From assembly GCA_946480485.1 (NCBI GenBank), contig CAMLJW010000046.1, forward strand, positions 1 to 18,998: DNA of 18,998 bases. The letters run 5' to 3'. This document shows positions 1 through 6,063 of the stretch, piece after piece. How positions within the stretch are numbered: the first letter of the stretch is position 1; each line of letters opens with the position of its first letter. Source of the stretch: an uncultured Streptomyces sp. (GTDB lineage: Bacteria > Actinomycetota > Actinomycetes > Streptomycetales > Streptomycetaceae). Position numbers and translations under genes: made by a program. The notes beneath the pieces were generated by a model. The model saw only the letters and a list, made by a program, of their open reading frames with translations. It was not told where the DNA came from and did no database searches.

Positions 1-1
1 A

Positions 2-706
2 GTTGAGGACACCGGGCGGTCCCTGTCTACCCAGTCCGGTGCACACGGCTACCCCTCCAGCCATTCCGCGTGGGAGAAGAACCAACGGGCCAAGGAACTG
101 ATTGCCAATATCACGCCGCTCGTCACGGATCCCGTCCCTGCCTTGCCGGGCCGACGCACGGCCTCCCTCGGCGACCCGCAAAGCATCCGGTTCAAACAGC
201 TTGCCGACGCCGACGAGGCCGGTCTCGTCGCCTACCTGGACCGGCACACGGGAAACGACGCGCTCGTCGAAAAGGCCCTGCTCTCCTTCGCCGCCCGCTC
301 CTACCGAAAGACCCTCACCTTCGACGACGTACTAGCCCGCCACTCCGCCCCACAGCAGACTCTGCTCGACCTCACGCTGCACCTGCGCAGGCGCCTGGGC
401 GGCGGACCCGAACTGCGCGGAAGCTGGGCCGAGATCATGCTGGCCCGGCCCGAGTGCCCTCCGGAGCTGCTCCGGCTGCTGCCTGCCTGGTCAGCACTCA
501 AAGCCCGTGACCCGCGCTACGACACCACTCATCCCGCAGTCGCTGCCTACGTCTCCGAGGCGCTCGGAGACAGTGACGCGGCATGGCAGCGGTTCGCAGC
601 GAGCCCCATGTCGCACGCCGGCCCGGGCGCCTGGCATCGGCTCGGTGACCTCCTCGACGTGGCAGTCGAGGGGACCTCGTGGCCGACGCCTCCGCCGGGA
701 CGATGA
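2..706 (+). CDS. Hypothetical protein, C-terminal part (5' end outside window)
   Basis: The frame is open from the window edge to a TGA at 704-706, so only the last 234 or so residues are visible; the TTG at 143 is a possible start but the frame upstream of it also looks coding. The protein is rich in Leu, Ala and Arg, mostly helical in appearance, with segments such as LLDLTLHLRRRLGG and CPPELLRLLPAW that resemble helical-repeat proteins. I see no catalytic motif, signal peptide or membrane segment and do not recognise a family. Third-position G/C is high, in keeping with a real actinomycete gene. It lies just left of the tRNA-Pro core at 932, so it may be cargo of an integrative element that ends there. 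The last residues (WPTPPPGR) are low in complexity, so a recent frameshift near the end is possible. Confidence 0.6.
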   Translation, partial: VEDTGRSLSTQSGAHGYPSSHSAWEKNQRAKELIANITPLVTDPVPALPGRRTASLGDPQSIRFKQLADADEAGLVAYLDRHTGNDALVEKALLSFAARSYRKTLTFDDVLARHSAPQQTLLDLTLHLRRRLGGGPELRGSWAEIMLARPECPPELLRLLPAWSALKARDPRYDTTHPAVAAYVSEALGDSDAAWQRFAASPMSHAGPGAWHRLGDLLDVAVEGTSWPTPPPGR

Positions 707-931
707 CGCCAACCCTCTCGATCAATCTCAGCCTCGTGGACCTACACCCCGAGCACCGCGCCAAGTACGTAGGGGACGTCAATGGCAGGGTGCGGGCGGT
801 TGGATCTATGGGGCCATCGGGGAGCCAATCCGCTCCCCGAGCCTCTTCGAGACCGCCCGAGACCGCGACACTCCGACGCTCTGAACAGGGAAAACGCCAT
901 CCGCACTGGCGAGACCAGCACCCGAACCTCA

Positions 932-973
932 TTCGGGACGAAGAGGTCGTGGGTTCAAATCCCGCCACCCCGA
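932..973 (+). other. tRNA-Pro(GGG) 3'-half remnant, probable attachment-site core
   Basis: The stretch reads as the anticodon loop TTCGGGA, the 3' anticodon strand CGAAG, a variable region, a T arm (GTGGG, loop TTCAAAT, CCCGC) and the acceptor strand CACCCCG with discriminator A. This matches the 3' half of an actinomycete proline tRNA with anticodon GGG. The 5' half is absent: the bases before 932 (cctca) do not pair properly with CGAAG, and there is no CGGGGTG acceptor strand upstream. A 3' half starting at the anticodon loop is the usual form of the duplicated core left when an integrative element uses a tRNA gene, as pSAM2 does with tRNA-Pro. It lies next to an integrase/excisionase relic, which supports this reading. 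It is not a working tRNA gene. Confidence 0.8.
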
Positions 974-991
974 CAGACGAAACACCAGGTC

Positions 992-1024
992 AGGGGCCTG
1001 ATCCGCTTAGCGGGTCGGGCCTCT
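992..1024 (+). terminator. Strong hairpin just after the tRNA-Pro remnant
   Basis: Bases 992-1006 and 1010-1024 form a 15-bp stem with three G.T (G.U in RNA) wobbles and a TTA loop. Hairpins of this kind commonly follow tRNA genes in Streptomyces, so it is probably the original tRNA terminator carried along with the 3' half. There is no T-tract, which is normal in high-GC actinomycetes. Confidence 0.65.
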
Positions 1025-1160
1025 GAGTGGTTCCGGGGGTCGTTTGGGGAGCCGAGTGCGGAAGAGAGGGCTTCCAAACGCCGAACTCGCGCCCAGCTCG
1101 CCACCAGCAAGGGAACCGCCGTCACCCACCGTCGTCGCGCGTCCTTGGTCGGCCCCGTGC

Positions 1161-1406
1161 TTAGGCGTCGCCATCCCAGCACCAACACTCCTGCGGATCA
1201 CCAAGCGCAGATGGAGCATCACCGGCGTATTCCCAAGGGTCGACGTGGTCTCGAAGGAAGTCCCCGGCAACGATCATGGCTATGCACCAGCTGGGATACG
1301 TCTCCTCCGCCTCGTGGTGTGTTTCATCCCTGCCGCGACCGGTCCAGCCCCAAGCGCATCGATCCGGAAGATAAGTGATCTCGGCGGTCCCGCCGTACCT
1401 TTCCAC
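1161..1406 (-). CDS. Small hypothetical protein beside the integrase relic
   Basis: An 81-residue frame from a GTG at 1406 to a TAA at 1161-1163. The composition is protein-like: many Trp, Cys, Tyr and acidic residues (for example PSWCIAMIVAGDFL and ECWCWDGDA), unlike the Arg/Pro/Ala-rich shadow frames nearby. The frame is open upstream of the GTG to a stop near 1480, but no better start is visible there. The upstream AGAAGATCAAG is only a weak ribosome-binding site. Codon use is less G/C-biased at the third position than in the core genes of this window, which fits mobile-element cargo. No family is recognised. It lies between the int C-terminus and the att core on the same strand and may be co-transcribed with int, or be a fragment. 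Confidence 0.45.
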   Translation of the reverse strand: MERYGGTAEITYLPDRCAWGWTGRGRDETHHEAEETYPSWCIAMIVAGDFLRDHVDPWEYAGDAPSALGDPQECWCWDGDA

Positions 1407-1453
1407 CTTGATCTTCTCTGGTTGCCCCGAGGAGTCGGCGACCGCGCCTTCTC

Positions 1454-1651
1454 CTACTGACGCGCGCGAAGGAGATCATTTGAGCGCGCGCACCGGAGAT
1501 GTGAGACACATCGCGAGACGGTGTCGAGTGCCGCCTCCCACTGCTCGGTGAGGCCGAGCATCAGGCGCTTATGCATGCCTGGCGTGACGTGGGCGTAGCA
1601 GGCGGAGACCGAGCCGTCGATGTGGCCCATGCCGTTCTTCAGCACCGGCAA
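1454..1651 (-). pseudogene. Tyrosine site-specific integrase, C-terminal fragment
   Basis: The frame contains MGHIDGSVSACYAHVTPGM followed by a helical tail (LMLGLTEQWEAALD) and ends at TAG (1454-1456). This is the C-terminal end of an actinomycete AICE-type tyrosine recombinase: the GH is the box II HxxR-region partner and the Tyr of CYAHV fits the nucleophile. The tail after WEAALDT (VSRCVSHLRCARSNDLL) does not match the usual ending well, so a small local frameshift is likely. The N-terminal arm-binding and core-binding domains and the first catalytic Arg region are not found upstream in any minus frame, so most of the gene is deleted. It points at the tRNA-Pro core at 932-973, the normal arrangement for such integrases. 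Confidence 0.75.
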
Positions 1652-1959
1652 CGCACTCGCTCGACCAGAGGTACGGCAGCGTCTCGCGCAGATCGGAAAC
1701 GTTGACGAAGGAGGTCAGAAAGCCGTCCTTCAAGTGGCCGGTGGCGTCGCGCTGGGCCCGTGAAGCGAACGACCGGCTGCGGAAGGAACCCGCTTCGGTA
1801 CGTGCGGAGTTGGCCGTCCTTGAGGAGTGGGTCGAGTGCCTGGACCGCGGAGATGGTCGGTTCGGTCTCCCGGCCCCAGCGGAGGGGAAGGCAGGTATCA
1901 CGTGCGACCCCAGCCCGGGCGAAGCCGGTCTCCAGGGAGTCGAGCAGCTCCCTCCAGGA

Positions 1960-2148
1960 AGACGGTCTGCGTGGCGACGTCGCAGTCCAACTCGCTCCGT
2001 GTACGGGTCCAGGCCGGCAGCGACGGGCGGTCTGAAGGCGTCCGAGGCGTATCTCCTCGTAGACCATCGAGCGTCCGATGCTGAGAGTCTTGGCCGCCTC
2101 TTCGGGGCGGTAGAGGAGCTGTCCGGCGGGTTCAGCAACCGTGGCCAT
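1960..2148 (-). pseudogene. xis: Excisionase (Xis/MerR-like HTH), internally damaged
   Basis: ATG at 2148 with a strong GAGGAGG ribosome-binding site upstream. The N-terminus MATVAEPAG is followed by LLYRPEEAAKTLSIGRSMVYE and RLGRLQT, the helix-turn-helix of AICE excisionases and helix-turn-helix domain 17 proteins. The expected wing segment (K/S-G-R-R-R-L) is missing; PVAAGLDPYTERVGL, which resembles the usual PVAALDAYVERL, continues in another minus frame. A short deletion with frameshift near 2028 therefore breaks the gene. After about 1960 no excisionase-like sequence continues. It sits directly upstream of the int relic on the same strand, as in intact elements. The 3' boundary is approximate. 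Confidence 0.7.
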
Positions 2149-2204
2149 GCTGCGGTGCCTCCTCGGCAGGGCTCCGGGGGCGGTGGCCCCCTTCCTGTCA
2201 GGTT

Positions 2205-2367
2205 CGCTACTTCTGCTACCTCCGCTACCGCCCTGGTCAGGGGCATGATCGAGGTAGCGAATGGGGGTAGAGATAGCGGATGGAGCCGCTACCGGCCCCG
2301 GGTTCGTGGCTGCCACGGGGCGGGTAGCGGAGAGAGCGGCGCGGTAGCGGATGCGGCGATCCGCTAC
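2205..2367. repeat. GTAGCG/CGCTAC hexamer cluster
   Basis: Seven exact copies of GTAGCG or its complement CGCTAC start at 2205, 2223, 2254, 2287, 2324, 2344 and 2362, with near copies at 2214, 2267 and 2273, in both orientations within 163 bp. The first three lie at a 9-bp period and read Val-Ala-Glu repeats on the minus strand, so part of the signal may be the coding end of a replication protein. The mixed orientation of the others is more like a set of protein-binding sites or iterons ahead of xis. Which explanation holds cannot be told here. Confidence 0.6.
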
Positions 2368-2400
2368 CGGTTTTAGGCACAGGGCTCACCTGGGCCCCGA

Positions 2401-2556
2401 GTGTATTCGTGGGGCTCGAGGGAGGACGCGGAACGCTACGCGGATCTCCTACGCAGCCGGCGCGGTGCGGACGTGGAGATCATGCCGTTCCGCGTGAGCG
2501 TGTCGGATGTGACCGCCATGCAGCAGGCCCAGGTGGGCACCATGAGCGAGACCTAG
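2401..2556 (+). pseudogene. Short unknown coding fragment
   Basis: A frame open from the stop at 2374-2376 to a TAG at 2554-2556, with a GTG at 2401, reads VYSWGSREDAERYADLL and later MPFRVSVSDVTAMQQAQ. The codon bias and amphipathic composition are those of a real actinomycete protein of about 52-59 residues. No ribosome-binding site precedes the GTG, so it is more probably the 3' end of a longer gene cut off by the rearrangement next to the GTAGC cluster. No family is recognised. Confidence 0.45.
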
Positions 2557-2609
2557 ATGGACGAATGCATCGATCGCCACAGCATCATGTACGGGCGTGG
2601 CGAACCGAC

Positions 2610-2807
2610 TCCTTGCACCGCCTGCTCGCGAGCGGACTGACCGAGCGCCACGCCCATGCCGAGGCGCCGCCACGCGTCGACTACGCCCTGACCGGCTTGG
2701 GGCAGAGCCTGGTCGAGGGCCCGATGATGGCGCTTGGACGCTGGGCGATCGAGCACGGTGACGAACTTCTTGAAGCCCAGGAGAGCAGTCCCGCAAGAGG
2801 TCTGTGA
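2610..2807 (+). pseudogene. HxlR-type winged-helix regulator, C-terminal fragment
   Basis: The segment SLHRLLASGLTERHAHAEAP, then PPRVDYALTGLGQSL and a final helix WAIEHGDELLEAQ, matches the second half of HxlR-family regulators (recognition helix end, wing with the PPRVEYxLT motif, and C-terminal dimer helix). The N-terminal half with CxxxW and the first helices is absent; upstream the frame is unrelated sequence. About 65 of the usual 110-120 residues remain. TGA at 2805-2807. HxlR proteins respond to small electrophiles or redox signals and often sit beside oxidoreductase genes; the monooxygenase-like gene at 3088 could be a former neighbour, but that is only inference. Confidence 0.7.
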
Positions 2808-3087
2808 GCGAGGCTTGAACTGAGTCATCGAGCCGCGGGCTCACAGCCTCTTCCGTGATGGGGGCAGCCAGCGGCTCGGGTTGCTCTCCCCCACCTCGTC
2901 CACCTCGAAGTCTTCTCGTGGCGGACGTGAAGGCCTACGTGGCCGTACGTCCGGGCCGGCGACCGCCGTTCGGATCACCCAGGACAGCCCTTCAGGTGAT
3001 TGCGGGACGCCTCGTGGGCCAGGCGGCCGTCGCAGGGGTACGACGTCTCAGCAGAGGACGAACCAGAACGCCGTGAGGAGCTTGGCG

Positions 3088-3372
3088 ATGTACGCAGCAG
3101 TCCGGCGGTACGAAGGGGTGACCGATCCGGCCGAGGCCGCACGTCGTGTGAACGAGGGGTTTGTACCGCTCATGCGCCGGGTCTCCGGCTTCGTGGCCTA
3201 CTACTGGATCGATGCCGGGGACGGAGTGATGGTCTCGACCAGCGTCTTCCAGGACCAGGCCGGGGCCGACGAATCGATCTCAAGGGCTGCGGACTTCGTG
3301 CGGGACAACCTTGCCTCACTGCTCCCCAACCCTCCCCAGGTCATGGCCGGCGAGGTGGTGGCTTCCACATGA
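3088..3372 (+). CDS. Small antibiotic-biosynthesis-monooxygenase-like protein
   Basis: A 94-residue protein starting at ATG 3088 with GAGGAG at 3075-3080. It reads MYAAVRRYEGVTDPAEAARR, then VPLMRRVSGFVAYYWIDAG and VMVSTSVFQDQAGADESISRAADFV: a single ferredoxin-like alpha-beta dimeric domain of the ABM/YgiN-like type. The length is usual for the family. Members with this simple fold act as heme-degrading enzymes, quinone oxidases or catalytically silent dimers, so the substrate is not predictable; no heme-binding residue pattern stands out. The gene is intact, although broken genes surround it, and its end overlaps the downstream remains of the opposing DUF4291 gene by about 30 bp. It appears to be a single-gene unit. 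Confidence 0.8.
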   Translation: MYAAVRRYEGVTDPAEAARRVNEGFVPLMRRVSGFVAYYWIDAGDGVMVSTSVFQDQAGADESISRAADFVRDNLASLLPNPPQVMAGEVVAST

Positions 3373-3890
3373 CAGAGTGCGGACCAGCCACATGAGATGG
3401 CTTCGAGGGTTGTACCGACCCGCTCCCAATCGCCAGGCGAACGTGCTCCGGAAGCGGGTAATGGCGCTCGGCCGGCAGCTGATGCAGGGCGTCCGCGGTC
3501 CTTTCGGCGAGTACGGCGGAGTGGGTCGACCGTGCCAGTTCGGGTGACGTCCGCCATGTCCACGATCCAATGGTCCACGTAACGGACCACGGCTTCGCCG
3601 GACAGGCCGACCTGAATGGCACGCCACGGCTGTGGTTCCAGATGGATCGACCGGTCGGGATCCCACTGCACACGCACCGGGAACACGGCGACCTCCGCGT
3701 GCCACTGGTCCCGGTCCGCGTGTACACCGGGCTGGAAGTGACTGAGGGCCGAGTGCGCCAGCGCCCACTCGAACCCCGCCCTGTCGATGTCGGTGCGGAG
3801 GATTCGTTCCTGGTTCGGCCTCCGGGCCCACCCGGAGCGATACATCATCCAAAGGAACGACGGTTTGACCCACGTCAAGCCGCGTTCACA
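3341..3890 (-). pseudogene. DUF4291 family protein, truncated and frameshifted
   Basis: On the minus strand LTWVKPSFLWMMYRSGWA, GFEWALAHSALSHFQPGVH, VRVQWDPDRSI and IQVGLSGEAVVRYVDHWIV follow one another in one frame. The ending ALHQLPAERHYPLPEHVRL lies in another frame, so there is a frameshift near 3520. These are the conserved blocks of DUF4291, proteins of about 200 residues and unknown function. The first 40 or so residues, including the usual VYQAY region, are not found upstream, so the 5' end is lost close to 3890. The frame's stop is at 3341. Both ends and the middle are therefore damaged and the gene is unlikely to work. Confidence 0.8.
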
Positions 3891-3974
3891 GACCTTTCTG
3901 CGGGCTCCGCACGCGCGGGACCAGCGCTGTGAGAGGCGACCGTCTGCGTACTGCAGGCTGGCTGACCGTGGAAT

Positions 3975-4240
3975 CGGCCGGGAACAAACCGGACGACGTC
4001 GACAACGGACTGTGCCTGTGCTCGCTGCACCACAAGCTTTCGACAAGGGCGTCCTCGGTGTCGGCGAGAACCACCGCATCCTGGTCTCCCAGCGCTTCGT
4101 CGGCCACAGCCCCGCCGCCCGCGAACACGTCATCGCGCTCGCCGACCGACCACTCATCGGACCTCAACCGGGCGCCCGCCCCGTCGCCGCGATCCACCGC
4201 TCCTGGCACATTAGCCAGGTTTTCGCGGCAGCCCACGCGC
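3975..4240 (+). pseudogene. HNH endonuclease, C-terminal part with a one-base frameshift
   Basis: The first part reads KPDDVDNGLCLCSLHHKL, the central HNH motif (DNGLxLCxxHHKxFD). The continuation FDKGVLGVGENHRILVSQRF, then a segment ending RSWHISQVF, is in the next frame. One missing base at about 4037-4041 (HHKL joined to FDKG) explains the break. The 3' part matches the usual tail of this HNH family, which resembles restriction-type nucleases. The upstream zinc-binding CxxC half is not seen. The family cuts DNA in defence and mobile-element settings, in keeping with the surroundings. Boundaries are approximate. Confidence 0.75.
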
Positions 4241-4319
4241 TGCCACGGCCGCCTGACCGTCGAATCGTCGACCGAGCCCCACTGGTAAGGGGTGCGACAC
4301 CAAGAGTATGGTCTCTTGT

Positions 4320-4683
4320 ATGGCGACGAAGAAGGTGACCGTGACGATCCCCGAGGATCTCCTGGACGAGATCCGCGCGGACGCGGCAGAGCGGGGCCTG
4401 TCGGCGTACGTCGCCCCTGGTCGAGGCGTACGACGGCAGAACGACCGAACAGCGCTGGGACTGGGTACTGTCCCGGCTCCAGGTCGCCGACATCGGGAAG
4501 GACGAGGCCCGCCAGGCACGCCGCCTCCTGGCCGACGCCAAGCCGCACGGCCACAGGTACGCGATCGACGCCGTGCTCGCCGTGATCGCGCGACAACAAA
4601 AGGGACAGGTCACCGTCTTCACCTCGGACGTCGACGACCTGGAGAAGCTGGTCCCGGACACGATCGTCGTCAAGAAGGTGTGA
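4320..4683 (+). pseudogene. Antitoxin N-terminus fused by deletion to a PIN-toxin C-terminus
   Basis: ATG at 4320 begins MATKKVTVTIPEDLLDEIRA and continues to RGLSAYV, a ribbon-helix-helix-type VapB-like antitoxin N-terminus. Near 4414-4417 the sequence jumps frame to LVEAYDGRTTEQRWDWVLSR, then HGHRYAIDAVLAVIARQQ and VTVFTSDVDDLEKLV, ending at TGA 4681-4683. That is the second half of a Streptomyces PIN-domain toxin, including the Asp of AIDAV and the TSDxDD motif. The antitoxin's toxin-binding half and the toxin's N-terminal catalytic Asp are gone, so one deletion removed the middle of an antitoxin-toxin pair. The two halves are not in one frame (antitoxin frame starts at 4320, toxin frame at 4417), so no fusion protein is made without a further shift. 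Confidence 0.75.
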
Positions 4684-5016
4684 CCCGACCCGCGCCCCTC
4701 AAGGGCCCGCAGCTGGGACGGCACCAGCCCGGGAGTGGGACATCCCGTACGGCTTCAAGCACCGGATCCTGGCCAGGACAGATGCGTCAATCGCCCTACC
4801 TAACCGGGCTCTCATCACTCAGTGCCGCGACGGCCTTCGCGACCTCGGACCCGGCGCGCTCTCATGCGTCCTGCGCACGGTCTGCTGCCGTTCTGCTCAC
4901 GCCACGTCCCCGCCACGCGTGGCGGCGGCCATGATGAACCCCGCCACCTGGGCGGGCTCCACCTCGGCTACTTCACCCAGAGGGCCACGGACAGGCGCTG
5001 GCGGTACGGCACCCCG
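4684..5016. other. Gene-poor gap between the two toxin-antitoxin loci
   Basis: No convincing complete gene is seen. One detail: the vapC frame stays open for 39 codons beyond its TAG, down to a TGA at 4897-4899, and this extension (for example LGEVAEVEPAQVAGFIMAAA) has a coding look. It may be the tail of another gene or a former longer end. The remainder, 4684-4896, shows only Arg/Pro/Ser-rich frames without recognisable motifs. Confidence 0.4.
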
Positions 5017-5424
5017 CTACTTGAGGTCGATCATTCGGACCGGCTGCCCGGTGGTGCGGGCGATGGTTTCGAAGTCGCGGTCGTAGTGCAGCAGCGTGAG
5101 CCCTGCTTCTTCCGCGGCCGCGGCCACGAGGAGGTCGACGGCTCCGGCACTGCGGTGCTCACCCTTGGCGGTGAGCTCGCGCTGGACGACGCGGGCGCGC
5201 CGGTTGATGCCGTCGGGCATGGGGCACCAGGTGAACTGGTTCAGTCGTTCCAAGATGGCCTCGCGGTCTTTCGCGGAACGAGCGGAGTAGAGGGTTTCCA
5301 GTTCGGTGAGGTCACACAGGGCGATCAGCCCGGCGCCCATCCGCTGCTCCCACTCTTCGGTTGCCTGACGCAGCAGAACGCGAGCCAGGGCCGACGTATC
5401 GACGAGGTAGTCGGCAATGCTCAC
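5017..5424 (-). CDS. vapC: PIN-domain ribonuclease toxin (VapC-type)
   Basis: A 135-residue PIN-domain protein, normal length for VapC. The start is GTG at 5424, overlapping the antitoxin stop by 4 bp (GTGA), a translationally coupled arrangement. The N-terminus MSIADYLVDTSALARVLL carries the first catalytic Asp (D9); ELETLYSA supplies the conserved acidic residues around E41/E43; GAVDLLVAAAAEEAG gives D97 and LLHYDRDFETIA gives D115/D117, completing the acidic metal site. VapC toxins cleave tRNA or rRNA when freed from the antitoxin. All key residues are present, so it looks functional. Together with the upstream antitoxin gene it forms the only intact toxin-antitoxin unit in this decayed region. 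Confidence 0.92.
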   Translation of the reverse strand: MSIADYLVDTSALARVLLRQATEEWEQRMGAGLIALCDLTELETLYSARSAKDREAILERLNQFTWCPMPDGINRRARVVQRELTAKGEHRSAGAVDLLVAAAAEEAGLTLLHYDRDFETIARTTGQPVRMIDLK

Positions 5425-5648
5425 CGGGCGGGACCACCTCGATAGTTGCGCTTGTCCAGGAGGAGTTCGACGTCGAGCGCGCCTTCATCCGCGAGATCCT
5501 GCAGCTCATGCAGGGCACGCAGGCGGCGGTTGCGGGCGACGATCTCACGTAGGGCGGTGTTGATGGTGTCCCGCTTCGTGGAGGTGCCCAACTCCTTCGC
5601 TGCGGCTACCAGGGCGTCGTCGTCGAGATCGATGACCGTTCTGCTCAT
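5421..5648 (-). CDS. vapB: VapB-type antitoxin
   Basis: A 75-residue protein beginning MSRTVIDLDDDALVAAAKEL, with STKRDTINTALREIV typical of the DNA-binding N-terminal domain of VapB antitoxins, then an acidic, probably flexible tail (LADEGALDVELLLDKRNYRG) that would bind the toxin. ATG at 5648 is preceded by GGAGGT with good spacing. It neutralises the toxin encoded 4 bp overlapping downstream and probably represses its own promoter through the inverted repeats at 5662-5702. Confidence 0.92.
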   Translation of the reverse strand: MSRTVIDLDDDALVAAAKELGTSTKRDTINTALREIVARNRRLRALHELQDLADEGALDVELLLDKRNYRGGPAR

Positions 5649-5661
5649 GAGCCCACCTCCA

Positions 5662-5702
5662 GATACACCAGATGATGTATCAATATACGTGATCGAATGT
5701 AT
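5662..5702. promoter_or_regulatory. Inverted-repeat operator/promoter candidate of vapBC
   Basis: GATACA (5662-5667) and TGTATC (5676-5681) form a perfect 6-bp inverted repeat with an 8-bp gap. A second, weaker pair follows: ATAC (5685-5688) and GTAT (5699-5702). The segment is much richer in A/T than its surroundings and lies 14 bp upstream of the antitoxin start. This is where toxin-antitoxin complexes normally bind to repress their own operon. The repeats are seen; their function is inferred. Confidence 0.65.
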
Positions 5703-5708
5703 CGCGAG

Positions 5709-5965
5709 GAAGGGATCGACCCGTCGGCAAGCGGGGCGAAGGACTTGTTGCTGGCCGGGATCGCGTCCCAGTCGGCCTCGGTGAAGCCGATTCGTTCGTA
5801 GGCGATGGTGCCGCCGTTTGCGCGAACATCGGCGATGACCCCTTCCAGGCGACCGAGCAGGGCGTTGCGGTCCCCGCCTTCGGGCAGAGAGGCCGGGATC
5901 GCGGGCTGGTGGTCCATGACGAGAAGTGCGGTGTGCGTGGGGTCAAGTGCGGGGGTCCTGCTCAC
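5709..5965 (-). pseudogene. Isochorismatase-like cysteine hydrolase, N-terminal fragment
   Basis: GTG at 5965, with an AAGGAGAA ribosome-binding site, begins VSRTPALDPTHTALLVMDHQ, then EGVIADVRANGGTIAYERIG and SFAPLADGSIPS. These are the first blocks of isochorismatase-family hydrolases, with the catalytic Asp in VMDHQ. After about 5709 the match stops and the frame runs on through the vapBC control region to a stop at 5645-5647. The Lys and nucleophilic Cys regions are absent; about 85 of roughly 190 residues remain. The truncation point abuts the vapBC promoter, suggesting that insertion of the toxin-antitoxin unit, or a deletion beside it, cut the gene. It follows the MFS gene on the same strand by about 98 bp and may once have been its operon partner. 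Confidence 0.75.
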
Positions 5966-6063
5966 GCGAGTGTTCTCCTTGCTGGTGGTGTGCCTGGTCG
6001 ACCCGGACGCGCATCGGCGGACCAGCTGCGGGCCTGCGGGATTCGGCGGTGAATTGCGGTGTG

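Larger units (their letters stand above)
932..2376 (-). mobile_element. Decayed AICE-type integration module (att core, int, xis, possible rep end)
   Basis: Read on the minus strand, the order is: GTAGC-rich segment (possible 3' end of a replication gene), xis relic (2148 to about 1960), int C-terminus (1651-1454), small ORF (1406-1161) and the tRNA-Pro core (973-932). Rep-xis-int-att is the standard order in actinomycete integrative and conjugative elements. All core genes are damaged: xis has lost part of its middle and most of int is missing, since only about 700 bp separate the xis start from the int stop, against the roughly 1.4 kb needed for both genes intact. The element is therefore immobile by itself. 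The right boundary is not visible; the broken genes to about 5 kb may be its cargo or separate debris. Confidence 0.65.

Noticed and set aside
900..973. Complete tRNA-Pro gene
   Set aside because: Only the 3' half matches. The 5' acceptor strand and D arm are absent and the 5' strand of the anticodon stem does not pair.
4822..5445. Plus-strand open frame across vapC
   Set aside because: Overlaps and runs opposite to a clear PIN-domain toxin gene; no motifs of its own.
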